A DNA stretch of 64,000 bases, from positions 1 to 64,000 of the forward strand of contig JAGMCR010000004.1 in the NCBI GenBank assembly GCA_023129115.1, written 5' to 3'. The DNA is from Candidatus Iainarchaeum sp. (GTDB lineage Archaea > B1Sed10-29 > WALL01). Positions within the stretch are counted from its first letter, which is position 1, and every line of letters starts with the position of its first letter. The translations under genes and the position numbers were made by a program. Below the pieces are notes generated by a model, which ran no database searches, had not been told where the DNA came from, and saw nothing but the letters and a program-made list of their open reading frames with translations. Shown here piece by piece: positions 13,581 to 23,078 of this stretch.

Positions 13581-16500
13581 ATGAATAAGACCCTATCCAT
13601 CCTGCTCAGCATGCTGTTGCTGACCAGCGTTGTATCGGCGGCTTTCATAGGGGGCAATTTCAAGGCCCTCCAGGACAAGATTAAGGAAAGCGCCGGTGAA
13701 GCAGCCGCTCCAGTCGATGACACGGCTGATACTAATCATAATAAGGAGAATATAATTGTGGTCAGGCCAATCAACCCGGCCGCGGCCAAGCCAGACCCGG
13801 TTGATACAGGGCTCCCGTCAGACGAGGACTTCGAGGGCACGCCGGGCGGCGACACCACCCCCCCCATGGTCATGGCACTCGCCTCCGCGACAACCGCCCC
13901 AATAAAAGAGGACCACTCTGTCGTGGTCGTCGGGCTCAAGAACGGCGACATCCACGCCTACGACTCGCAGAGCATGAAGAAGCTCTGGTTCGACGTCACG
14001 ACCCACAAGAAGTGGATTCAGGACATACAGTTCTACAACGAAACATTCGGCTCGAAAGAGCACGACATCGTTTATATAGCGGGCGACGGCAAGGTCAGCC
14101 GCCACTTTTCCAACAACGGCACCAAAATCAGGGACTACGACTTCAGCACCAACGGCGAGCTAATCTACTCGGTCGCCATTGACTCAGGCAACATTTACGC
14201 GGGCGACGGCAACGGAAAGCTCTACAAAATGGCCAAGTCCGGCAACACCCCAACGTGGACCCGCCAGGTATTCACCAAGCCCTCGCAGTTCGACTACGAG
14301 TGGGACAATGTCTACGCGGTCCGCCTGAGCGGCGAAAACCTCTACGTCGCGGGCGGCACGGGCTTTGTCTACGAGTACAACACCGATGGCACCAGGCTCG
14401 CAACAATATTCCGGGAGTCCGACTCGTCCAATGGGGCCAACGACGTCGACGCCAGCAAGATGTACTGTATCGAAGAATACAGTGGCACGCTCTACTTCCC
14501 TGACTCAACGACCCAGACGAATCACATCACCGTTGTCGACGACGGCGACATCGAGGCCTACCCCTCCAGCAATCGCATTACCGCAGACTACCAGACCAAG
14601 ATTTACAACATCGCAGTCGCCGGCGGATGGCTCTTCACCGCACAAAAGAACAAGGAAGTCGCTGCCTACAAAATCAGCGAGAAGGCAGCCAAGCCCCCCC
14701 TCAAGCACGCGACCGGGGAGGTCTACGACGTCGAGGCGACCGACAAGTACCTCTTCACGGGCTCTGCAGACAACAAGCTCAGGCGCTACACGGTAAACTA
14801 CGCGAACTCCAACCCGGCTAGCGGCACGCCAGACACTTACACGCTTAGCGACGACATCTCCGCCATCGGCGCGGAGTACAATGTCGAGACCACCAACGAG
14901 AACCCCCAGATTGTCAAGCCCCTGAGCGACCAGACAATCAACGAGGACGCGCCCGCCAAGGAGCTCTTCCCAGTCACCGACCACTTCGCGGACTTCGAGA
15001 CCGGTAGCCTGGGCTATTCCATCAGCATCGCAGACGACACGCTCGCAGCCCTCGACGTCAACGGAAACGGCTACGTGACCGCCGCTGGCAAGACCAACCA
15101 GAACGGCGCAAGCATGGTGACCATAACAGCCACCGACGGCAGCAAGTCCGCCACCGGCACGTTCAAGCTCACTGTCAAGCCAGTGAACGACAAGCCGGCC
15201 TACGACAACAACTTCCCGGCCTACGTCGAGGTCACGGAAGACACCCCCAAGACAGTCATCAGCAACCTCAACAACCACTTCAGCGACGCGGACGGCGACA
15301 CGCTCTCGTTCGAGGTCGACACCATTGCCGACGACACGCTCCTGAGCGCGTCTGTCCCGGCGAACACCGACGACCTTTACATCAGCCCCAAGTCCAACAA
15401 GCACGGCAGCACCACGGTCACCATCAAGGCCATGGACAACCAGGGCCTCATGTCGTACGCGCTCGGCACGCTCACGGTCAAGGTAGTCTCGGACAACGAC
15501 GGGCCCTACCTGACCGTCGACAACATACAGAACCAGTACCTCGTCGAGGACGAGCAGGACAAGAAGCTGTTCATACCTGACAGCTACTTCGACGACAAGG
15601 ACGGCGACACGCTCATTTACACCTTCACCCCCGCGGACGCCACGCTCGCCACCGTCACTTGCGTGAACGGCTATGCAGTCGCGTCCGGCCTCAAGGACCA
15701 GACCGGCAACACCATCGTCACCGTGAACGCGAGCGACAACAAGGATTTCATCCTCGCGAACTTCACGCTCTACGTTACCCCGGTCAACGACGCGCCTTAC
15801 CTCAACAACACAATCCCGCACCAGTACGTCGACGAAGACATCGCGGAAACAATAATCGACGACCTGGGCGACTACTTCGCTGACGTCGACAACGCCAAGA
15901 GCGAGCTTAAGTACAGCCTCTCGGTGTCCGACACCAGCCTCTTCAAGGCCAGCCCGGCCAATGGCGGCATTGGAATCCGCATCACTCCGCAGGAGAACCA
16001 GAACGGCACAGGCACGGTCAACGTCACAGTGCGCGACCCGGACTCTGCCAGCAACTGGACCAGCTTCAAGGTAACGGTCAACGAAATAAACGACTGGCCC
16101 AAAAAGCACACGGAGCTCGAGGACAAGCACATCCCCGAAGGCTCCAAGAACCGCGTCCTCTTCGGCGACCTCGACCAGTACTTCTACGACCCCGACGGGG
16201 AAAACCTGAGCTACGACCCAGACGGCCGCGGAGGCAGGCGCGGGATTGGCGGCGACAATGACATAGGGATAATCCCCGGCATCGGTGGCGGGGCCGGCCC
16301 CGGCATTGGCCCGGGCACCAACCTCCCGGACATCCCCTTCGACCCGTGCGCGGACTGGGAGGACAACGACCGCGGCATCAAGGAGGGCAACGACCCGGGC
16401 AACGCCAGGCCCATCGACGACCCGTGCAGGCCCAGGCCCAAGCCGCTCGCCTACGAGGTGGACCCGACGTACGACACCGGCCTCGTCGAGGTCTGGACAG

Positions 16501-19500
16501 TCGGCAGCAAGGTCTACGCCAACACGACCACCCCGGACGGAGTCGGCCAAACAAGCGTCACCATTATCGCCAAGGACAGGATGAACGCGACCAACCAAAG
16601 CACCTTCATACTCTTCGTGGACGAGGCCAACGACGCGCCAGTGCTGGTGAACTACACCCTCCCGAACGCGTACGTGAACGTCTCTTACTATTACGATGTT
16701 GACGCAACCGACGCGGACGGCGACACGCTTACGTACTTCACGAATGACACGTCACTCTTCACAATCGACCCGCAGACCGGCGAGATTTCGTTCCTGCCCG
16801 CCCAGGCGGACGTGGGTAGCTACGCGTACAGGATTAGTGTTACTGACGGGCTCATGACTGACCACCAGGACGTCACTCTCCTGGTCATTGACAACCTGGA
16901 CCCCGACGTCACCATCACCAGCCCGGTCAACAACAGCTACGTCAGCACTTTGGCTTCTGCGAACCAGCTGAACCTGACCTACACCAGCACCGCGACTGAC
17001 ATCGCGTACTACAACGTCAGCATGGACAACGGCGCGTGGATAAACAACTCACTCAACATGTACCACACGTTCACCGTAGCCACCGACGGCGCCCACAACA
17101 TGACCGTTGTCGCGCATGACGGCTCTGCCAACACCGGGCCGTCTTGGGTCAATTTCACGCTCGACAACACTGTGCCGGACGTCAACATCACCAGCATCAA
17201 TGGCATTGCCCCCCCGGTCAACAACAGCAACTTCACCACCCCCAGCATAACACTCCGCTGGGCCGGCACGGACAACTACGGCATCAGCTATTACACAATC
17301 AATGGTGTGGACGTCGGAACCAATACCAGCCACAACACTACACTCCCTGATGGGACCTACACCTACACCGTGGTGGCCTACGACCTTGCGAACAACACCG
17401 ACGCGGACAGCATCACCTTCAACATTGACGCAACCCCGCCGGACGTAAACATCACTTACCCGGACAACAACGGCTACGTCAACAGCAACGTATTCAACGT
17501 GACCTGGATTGGCACAGGCGTCAGCTACTACGTCGACAACTCCAGCACCAACGTCGGCCTCGCCACGAACGACCTGCAGAACCTGCCGGACGGCAACTAC
17601 ACCTACACGGTCACGGCGTACGACAGCTTTGGCAACACGGACAGTGACACAGCCAACTTCACGGTCGACACCAAGAGCCCGAGGGTCACCATCACCTCGC
17701 CGCTCAACATTACTTACGGCGCCAGCTGGGTCTGGGTCAACGCCACCACAAACGAGACCGCGAGCTGGTGTGGCTATTCCCTGGACAACGCGCTCAACGT
17801 CACCATGAGTGGCAGTGGCACGAGCTGGTACTACAACGCCAGCGGCCTCGGAGACGGCGCACACAACGTCACTGTGTACTGCAACGACAGTGCGGACAAC
17901 TTCGGCAGCGACAGTGAGTACTTCAGCGTGCTCACCACGGGCCCAACCGTGACAATCACTTACCCAAATGTTTTGTACATCAGCACGGGCGTGTTCAACG
18001 TCACCTGGTTTGGCACGGGTGTTAACTACTACACCAACAACAGCAGCGCCAACATTGGCCTTGCCGTGTATGAGGCCCAGAACCTCACCGAGGGCGTGTA
18101 CACCTACACAGTCACAGCGTTCAACGCAGCCGGCGCCAACGCCAGCGACACGGTTGGCTTCACGGTCGACATGACTCCCCCAACAATCGTCATCGATTAC
18201 CCGGCGAACGGAGCGACAATCGGCACCCGCTTCCCAACCCTCATCTGGAACGGGACCGACAACTACGGCATCGACCACTACACAATCAACACCACGGCGG
18301 GCGACTTCGACGTGGGCAATGTCACGAACCACACCCTGTCCCTGCCTGGCAATGGCAACTACAGCTACAACGTGACCGCGTACGACCTCGCGAACAACAC
18401 GGCGAGTGCCATCGTTAGCTTCACCGTCAACACGTCACCGCCAAGCAACGTGACAATCACTTACCCGCTCGACAACCAGTACCTCAACGATGGCAACATC
18501 ACAATCACGTGGAACTCCACGGGCGACGTGAGCTACTACATGCTCAACGCATTGAACGTCAGCACCAACGAGAGCCACAACGTAAGCCGCGGGGACGGCA
18601 ACTACCTCTACACTGTTACTGCCTACAACCCCGCGGGCAACGACAGCGACAGCGTGAACTTCACGGTCGACCTGTTCGACTCCGTGGTCACCATCCAGAC
18701 CCCTGCAGACGGCGCCAACCTCACCGACGGCAACGTCAGCATCACCTGGAACTCGAGTGACAACTACGGCGTCCAGTACTACACCGTGAACGGCACCGGC
18801 GTCGGCCTGAACGAGACGTACAACGTTACACTTGGCACCGGCATTTATACCTATATTGTGGTCGCGTACGACCTCGCGGGCAACAACGGCAGTGACAGCG
18901 TCACGTTCAACGTAACGGTCGTGTCGTCCTGCAACCTGATAATCAACTCGACCCTCGACACGACTTTCGTGTCGTACTACAAGGGCGGCGACGTCACCTA
19001 CGGCAACACCATCATCCAGACGTGCTCCACGGTCAAGAACTCGACCATCACCAACTCGACCATCACGAACTCCACGGTCATCCAGTCGAACATCAGCGAC
19101 ACGACCCTCGTGGGCGCCACGGTCATCAAGAACTCATACATAGACCCGTCCGACGTCCAGGACTCGACAGTCAGCGAGTCGACCGTGCTGAACTCGACGG
19201 TCTACAACTCCACAGTGACCAACCACTCCAGAATAGTCCGCAGCCACGTCGAGTGGTCCACAAGCAACAACTCCACGGTCACCGACTCAACGGTCCTGTA
19301 CTCCAACATCTACAGGAGCTGGGTCGAGCTCTCGAACGTCACCCGCTCGAACGTCACTGACTCGACGGTGTACAACTCGACTGTCACCGACTCGGACGTG
19401 ACGTCGTCCACGGTCAACGGCTCGACTGTCACTGACTCCACCGTGACAACTTCGGACGTCACTGGCTCGACTGTCACTGACTCCACCGTGACAACTTCGG

Positions 19501-21407
19501 ACGTCACTGGCTCCACGGTCGACAACTCGACAGTCACCGACTCGACAGTCACTCGCTCGGACGTCACCGACTCCACTGTCACCCGCTCGAATGTCACCGA
19601 CTCCACTGTCACTCGCTCGAATGTCACCGACTCGACGGTGTACAAATCGAACATAACGGACTCGACCATCACGAACTCCACAGTGCTCAACTCGACAGTG
19701 ACCAACTCCACGGTAAAGGACCTGCTCGTCGAGGACGCGAACATCACCAACGGCTGGCTCGAGAGCGGCTGCGTCACGTACAAGGGCTACAAGTACTGTG
19801 TGCCCCCGAACCCGCGCAAGAAAATCGAGGACATAAAGACACTCAGCCCGCCCACAGCGAACGCGGGCCCGGACCAGATGGTCCCGGCCAACACAATCGT
19901 TACCTTCAACGGCGGTGGCAGCACTGACGACAAGGGCATTAACAACTACTCGTGGCAGATAGTCGGCGGAGCAGCCATCGGCACGGGCGTGTCGCCCACC
20001 AACAACTTCACGTCCACTGGCGTGTACACTATCACGCTCACCGTGAACGACACCGACGGGCTCATCGACAGTGACAACATGACCGTCGCGGTCTACAACT
20101 CCAGCGCGACGTCGCCAGACCTCGCGGTCAACGACGACGGGTTCAGCCTCGGCTCCCCGGTAGTGGGCGGCAAGCCCATCAACGCCACGGTCAAGCTCTA
20201 CAACCTCGGCAGCACGGCCTACAACTTCACGGTCAGGATGAACTACTCCACGGCCAACAACACCGACAGGTTCTTCGCGAGCATGGCGAACGGCACCAGC
20301 ACGCCGGTCAGGATGACGCTTGTCCTGCCGGGCGGCAGCTTCACACTCACCGCAGTCGCGGACGTGTTCAACAACGTGACAGAGTCCAACGAGACCAACA
20401 ACGTCGCCAGAATGAGCTTCACGGGCGTGAACCTCGCGCCGACCGCATCGTTCACAGCGTCCGCCACCACCATAGACAAGGGTGACTCCATCACCTTCAA
20501 TGCAAGCGCGAGCACCGACCCGGACGGCACAATCACGTCCTATGCCTGGAACTTCGGCGACGGGAAGGCGGGAAGCGGTGTGGCCAACACACACCAGTTT
20601 ACGTCAAGCGGCACCTACACAGTGCGCCTCACCGTGACGGACAACAACGGCGGCACCGACCGCGCGACAATGACAATACGCGTGAAGGGTACGCCAGGCC
20701 CCAACCCAACAGGCCCGTCGGGCACTTCCGGGAGCAGCACCGACACGACGCCGTCCGTCCCGACAGTGCCAACCGTCCCGGGCAACGAGACCGAGGAAGA
20801 GATTTACATCGACAACCTCGTTACCTACGAGGTCGGCGACTTCATCATAACCAGGGATTACTTCTACAGCCCCAAGACGGGTGAAGGCTGGTACACGCTC
20901 AACGTCGAGAACACGGGCGACCGCAAGGTCATCCGCCTTGAGGACGCCAACCCGTACGGCGCGTCCGCGGACGAGTCGCCTGACTACACAGAGGGCAACA
21001 GGCTCGGCTGGGAAAGGGACTTCGGCGAGGGCAGCTCGTTCGAGGTCACCTACGACTTCAGCGAAGAGCTCACGCCCAGCGAGGTCAAGAGCATTGGCGT
21101 GCCCCTCATCGAGGACATAACGCCTGCCCCGCCCGCACCGGCGCCAACCCCGGAGCCGACGCCAGAGCCGCCCACCAGCCCGCTCACTGGCCTGCTCACT
21201 TTCCTGGAGCCGGACTTCTGGAGCGGCTGGATTGCGACGCTCGTCATGCTGGCCCTCGTGGTCCTCGTGGCCGCGGGATGGGTAATCTTCAAGGAGCAGG
21301 GCTACAGCATTTCCATGACCGGGACCCTGTTCGGCGACACTCCTGACTCCCTCGAGGAGCTGGACTTCAACCAGCCCAGCAACTACGCCGAGGGCACTCT
21401 CTACTAA
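13581..21407 (+). CDS. Giant adhesin-like surface protein
   Basis: 2608 residues from ATG 13581 (the track's TTG adds six). Signal peptide MNKTLSILLSMLLLTSVVSA; beta-propeller-like repeats (about 110-410); cadherin-like/tandem repeats with VNDAP-type linkers (about 440-1100), broken by a Gly/Pro-rich insert near 875-955; repeated Ig-like domains with PPDVNITYP strands (about 1105-1780); a five-residue repeat region of NSTVTDSTVT type (about 1785-2060); PKD, CARDB and PKD domains (about 2090-2370); then SPLTGLLTF and one membrane helix (about 2548-2570) with a short cytosolic tail. N-glycosylation sequons are very frequent. Likely an extracellular attachment or cell-surface layer protein; TrmB-like control is inferred. 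Confidence 0.9.
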   Translation: MNKTLSILLSMLLLTSVVSAAFIGGNFKALQDKIKESAGEAAAPVDDTADTNHNKENIIVVRPINPAAAKPDPVDTGLPSDEDFEGTPGGDTTPPMVMALASATTAPIKEDHSVVVVGLKNGDIHAYDSQSMKKLWFDVTTHKKWIQDIQFYNETFGSKEHDIVYIAGDGKVSRHFSNNGTKIRDYDFSTNGELIYSVAIDSGNIYAGDGNGKLYKMAKSGNTPTWTRQVFTKPSQFDYEWDNVYAVRLSGENLYVAGGTGFVYEYNTDGTRLATIFRESDSSNGANDVDASKMYCIEEYSGTLYFPDSTTQTNHITVVDDGDIEAYPSSNRITADYQTKIYNIAVAGGWLFTAQKNKEVAAYKISEKAAKPPLKHATGEVYDVEATDKYLFTGSADNKLRRYTVNYANSNPASGTPDTYTLSDDISAIGAEYNVETTNENPQIVKPLSDQTINEDAPAKELFPVTDHFADFETGSLGYSISIADDTLAALDVNGNGYVTAAGKTNQNGASMVTITATDGSKSATGTFKLTVKPVNDKPAYDNNFPAYVEVTEDTPKTVISNLNNHFSDADGDTLSFEVDTIADDTLLSASVPANTDDLYISPKSNKHGSTTVTIKAMDNQGLMSYALGTLTVKVVSDNDGPYLTVDNIQNQYLVEDEQDKKLFIPDSYFDDKDGDTLIYTFTPADATLATVTCVNGYAVASGLKDQTGNTIVTVNASDNKDFILANFTLYVTPVNDAPYLNNTIPHQYVDEDIAETIIDDLGDYFADVDNAKSELKYSLSVSDTSLFKASPANGGIGIRITPQENQNGTGTVNVTVRDPDSASNWTSFKVTVNEINDWPKKHTELEDKHIPEGSKNRVLFGDLDQYFYDPDGENLSYDPDGRGGRRGIGGDNDIGIIPGIGGGAGPGIGPGTNLPDIPFDPCADWEDNDRGIKEGNDPGNARPIDDPCRPRPKPLAYEVDPTYDTGLVEVWTVGSKVYANTTTPDGVGQTSVTIIAKDRMNATNQSTFILFVDEANDAPVLVNYTLPNAYVNVSYYYDVDATDADGDTLTYFTNDTSLFTIDPQTGEISFLPAQADVGSYAYRISVTDGLMTDHQDVTLLVIDNLDPDVTITSPVNNSYVSTLASANQLNLTYTSTATDIAYYNVSMDNGAWINNSLNMYHTFTVATDGAHNMTVVAHDGSANTGPSWVNFTLDNTVPDVNITSINGIAPPVNNSNFTTPSITLRWAGTDNYGISYYTINGVDVGTNTSHNTTLPDGTYTYTVVAYDLANNTDADSITFNIDATPPDVNITYPDNNGYVNSNVFNVTWIGTGVSYYVDNSSTNVGLATNDLQNLPDGNYTYTVTAYDSFGNTDSDTANFTVDTKSPRVTITSPLNITYGASWVWVNATTNETASWCGYSLDNALNVTMSGSGTSWYYNASGLGDGAHNVTVYCNDSADNFGSDSEYFSVLTTGPTVTITYPNVLYISTGVFNVTWFGTGVNYYTNNSSANIGLAVYEAQNLTEGVYTYTVTAFNAAGANASDTVGFTVDMTPPTIVIDYPANGATIGTRFPTLIWNGTDNYGIDHYTINTTAGDFDVGNVTNHTLSLPGNGNYSYNVTAYDLANNTASAIVSFTVNTSPPSNVTITYPLDNQYLNDGNITITWNSTGDVSYYMLNALNVSTNESHNVSRGDGNYLYTVTAYNPAGNDSDSVNFTVDLFDSVVTIQTPADGANLTDGNVSITWNSSDNYGVQYYTVNGTGVGLNETYNVTLGTGIYTYIVVAYDLAGNNGSDSVTFNVTVVSSCNLIINSTLDTTFVSYYKGGDVTYGNTIIQTCSTVKNSTITNSTITNSTVIQSNISDTTLVGATVIKNSYIDPSDVQDSTVSESTVLNSTVYNSTVTNHSRIVRSHVEWSTSNNSTVTDSTVLYSNIYRSWVELSNVTRSNVTDSTVYNSTVTDSDVTSSTVNGSTVTDSTVTTSDVTGSTVTDSTVTTSDVTGSTVDNSTVTDSTVTRSDVTDSTVTRSNVTDSTVTRSNVTDSTVYKSNITDSTITNSTVLNSTVTNSTVKDLLVEDANITNGWLESGCVTYKGYKYCVPPNPRKKIEDIKTLSPPTANAGPDQMVPANTIVTFNGGGSTDDKGINNYSWQIVGGAAIGTGVSPTNNFTSTGVYTITLTVNDTDGLIDSDNMTVAVYNSSATSPDLAVNDDGFSLGSPVVGGKPINATVKLYNLGSTAYNFTVRMNYSTANNTDRFFASMANGTSTPVRMTLVLPGGSFTLTAVADVFNNVTESNETNNVARMSFTGVNLAPTASFTASATTIDKGDSITFNASASTDPDGTITSYAWNFGDGKAGSGVANTHQFTSSGTYTVRLTVTDNNGGTDRATMTIRVKGTPGPNPTGPSGTSGSSTDTTPSVPTVPTVPGNETEEEIYIDNLVTYEVGDFIITRDYFYSPKTGEGWYTLNVENTGDRKVIRLEDANPYGASADESPDYTEGNRLGWERDFGEGSSFEVTYDFSEELTPSEVKSIGVPLIEDITPAPPAPAPTPEPTPEPPTSPLTGLLTFLEPDFWSGWIATLVMLALVVLVAAGWVIFKEQGYSISMTGTLFGDTPDSLEELDFNQPSNYAEGTLY
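19022..19740 (+). repeat. Tandem 15-bp-period repeat encoding pentapeptides
   Basis: The DNA repeats with a 15-base period, coding x-S-T/N/D-V-T units. A longer unit around GACTCCACCGTGACAACTTC is exactly duplicated near 19435-19515. The protein period of five with hydrophobic Val/Ile at a fixed place suggests a pentapeptide-type right-handed beta-helix. Confidence 0.8.
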
Positions 21408-21421
21408 GGAAGGTGAGCCAA

Positions 21422-22558
21422 GTGAACCTGAAGCACATCGTGTTTGGGCTCCTGATGCTGATTGCCGCAGCCCATGCAGCGCAATGCAGCGCCATCTCGC
21501 TCGACGGCGACCACCTAAGGTACGTCGAGCAGTACCAGGAGATTACTGTCCCACTGACCGCAACGAGCGACTGCCTCGCCAGCTACGACGCCACGGTGTT
21601 CTCGGACCTCCCGGTCGAGCTCACTCCCGCCTCGTTTGACATTGACCACTCGACCAAAACAATAAAGGCGTCCATCAAGCCCGGCGCGGCCAAGCCAGGC
21701 CTCTACACCGTCCACATACTCGTGGAGTCCAGGCAGGACATAGCCCGCGAAGAGTTCGTGGTCAAGGTGATAGAGACAGAGGACCCACTGCTCACCGCGG
21801 AAGCGCCTGCAGTGATGCGCATCCAGGAGACCGAAGAGTTCACAATCCCTGTTTCAGTCACGAACCGCGGCAAGACCGTGCTCAACAACGTCGTGACCTT
21901 CATCGACGAGAAGGGCGAGGAGCGCAGGTTCGCGGAAGAGCTGCAGTCGCTCCAGCCAGGCGAGACCAAGACAGTCAACTTCGACTACCCGGCACGCCCA
22001 CGCGGCGAGCACGCCTTCAACTACACTGCCACGGCAGGCGAGTACCGCTTCGTTGGGCAGGTCACGGTCACGTCGCTCACCGACAACTACCCGCTCTCGT
22101 CCATGATAACAGTCACCGGGCACGACAAGGGCTACAGGATAGCCTATCTCGTCAAGAACATCGGCCCGAACCGCCTCGACAGCCTGTTCCTCACAATCGA
22201 GGACGCGCCGTCGGACTGGAGCATTGTCTCGCCCCCCGAATTCTCCCTCGCCCCCTCCTCTGGGGCAATCGAAATGGAGCTGATTGTGGAGCCCGGCGAG
22301 CAGGACAGCGCAAGCGTCCACGTAGCGCTCTACGAGGGCAGCGGCCTGCTCGCAGAGGACGCGGTCGAGCTCTCACAGGCCCGGCTTAGCGGCACGGGCC
22401 TCATCAGCTTCGCAGAGTCGTTTGAAATCGGGCTCATTGTGCTGCTGCTCGCAGTGGTCGTGTTCCTGGGCTGGGACCTCCGCACCAAGGCCCGCAAGAA
22501 GAACATCAGCCTGCGCAGCCTAGTGCCAGAGTGGCTTGGGTCATACTGGCCGTTCTAA
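21422..22558 (+). CDS. Membrane-anchored Ig-like surface protein, partner of the giant protein
   Basis: 378 residues from GTG 21422, chosen because GGAAGGTGA lies about 8 nt upstream; the track uses GTG 21413. Signal peptide NLKHIVFGLLMLIAAAHA, two or three Ig-like/NEW3-CARDB beta domains (for example FTIPVSVTNRGKTVLNNVV), then SGTGLISF, a membrane helix (EIGLIVLLLAVVVFLGW) and a basic cytosolic tail. It begins 15 nt after the giant gene's stop, so the two form an operon. Probably an accessory or anchoring subunit at the cell surface; exact role unknown. Confidence 0.78.
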   Translation: MNLKHIVFGLLMLIAAAHAAQCSAISLDGDHLRYVEQYQEITVPLTATSDCLASYDATVFSDLPVELTPASFDIDHSTKTIKASIKPGAAKPGLYTVHILVESRQDIAREEFVVKVIETEDPLLTAEAPAVMRIQETEEFTIPVSVTNRGKTVLNNVVTFIDEKGEERRFAEELQSLQPGETKTVNFDYPARPRGEHAFNYTATAGEYRFVGQVTVTSLTDNYPLSSMITVTGHDKGYRIAYLVKNIGPNRLDSLFLTIEDAPSDWSIVSPPEFSLAPSSGAIEMELIVEPGEQDSASVHVALYEGSGLLAEDAVELSQARLSGTGLISFAESFEIGLIVLLLAVVVFLGWDLRTKARKKNISLRSLVPEWLGSYWPF

Positions 22559-22572
22559 CGTTTTTGAGGGTT

Positions 22573-22628
22573 GGGAGCCATTCCCGCAAGCATCTCCGCC
22601 CCCTTTGGGGGGCTTGTTCTTGGCTCCC
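22573..22628. terminator. Nested hairpin between convergent genes
   Basis: GGGAGCCA (22573-22580) pairs with TGGCTCCC (22621-22628), and inside it GCCCCC-TTT-GGGGGGC forms a second stem. It fills the gap between two convergent genes, as a bidirectional terminator would. Confidence 0.6.
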
Positions 22629-22631
22629 CCC

Positions 22632-23078
22632 TCAATTTATCCCTTTTGAAAACAGTATTGCCGGCTCTCCACTCGAGTAGTGGCCCGGCACAAAGCCCTT
22701 CCTCTCGAAGCCAAGCGTGGTATAGAACGCCATCGCTTCCTTGCTGCGCGGGTGGCAAAACAAGACCAGCTCTTTTTTCCCGAGCTCCAGCGCTTTCGCC
22801 ATTGCCACGTCCAGCAGGGCAGCGCCGATTCCCTTGCCCTGGTGCTCCTTCTTCACCTCAATTGAATGCACTTCTATCTTCTCAGGCGCCTTCGGGTCCA
22901 GCGCGATGTAACCCACCGCCTCTCCATTCTCTTCCGCGAGGAAGACCAGCATGCTGTCGTGCAGCATCTTCCTGATGCTCTCCTCGTCGTGCTCCAGCTC
23001 GGGCACAGCGTACCCGCTTTTTCCGGCGATGCGCCCAATCGCGAGCGCGTCCGCGTGGCCAGCCTCCCGTATGTTCAC
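22632..23078 (-). CDS. GNAT-family N-acetyltransferase
   Basis: 148 residues. The acetyl-CoA loop is VKKEHQGKGIGAALLDVAMAKA (V-x-x-x-x-Q/R-G-x-G-x-G/A type), preceded by VGYIALD and IEVHSIEV and followed by LFCHPRSKEAMAFYTTLGFERKG, the usual C-terminal substrate strand. Substrate is not predictable. Its start overlaps the endA stop by four bases (ATGA-type), so it belongs to the HD hydrolase-endA-GNAT operon. Confidence 0.85.
   Translation of the reverse strand: MNIREAGHADALAIGRIAGKSGYAVPELEHDEESIRKMLHDSMLVFLAEENGEAVGYIALDPKAPEKIEVHSIEVKKEHQGKGIGAALLDVAMAKALELGKKELVLFCHPRSKEAMAFYTTLGFERKGFVPGHYSSGEPAILFSKGIN

Noticed and set aside
14505-16598. 697-residue open frame on the minus strand opposite the giant protein
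   Set aside because: It is an antisense shadow of high-GC, repeat-rich coding DNA, with Val/Arg/Asp-rich composition and no motif, signal or promoter. The same applies to the minus-strand frames at 17049-18332 and 19287-20594.
19022-19740. CRISPR-like array
   Set aside because: The 15-bp periodicity is protein-coding in frame with no spacers; no cas genes are present in the window.
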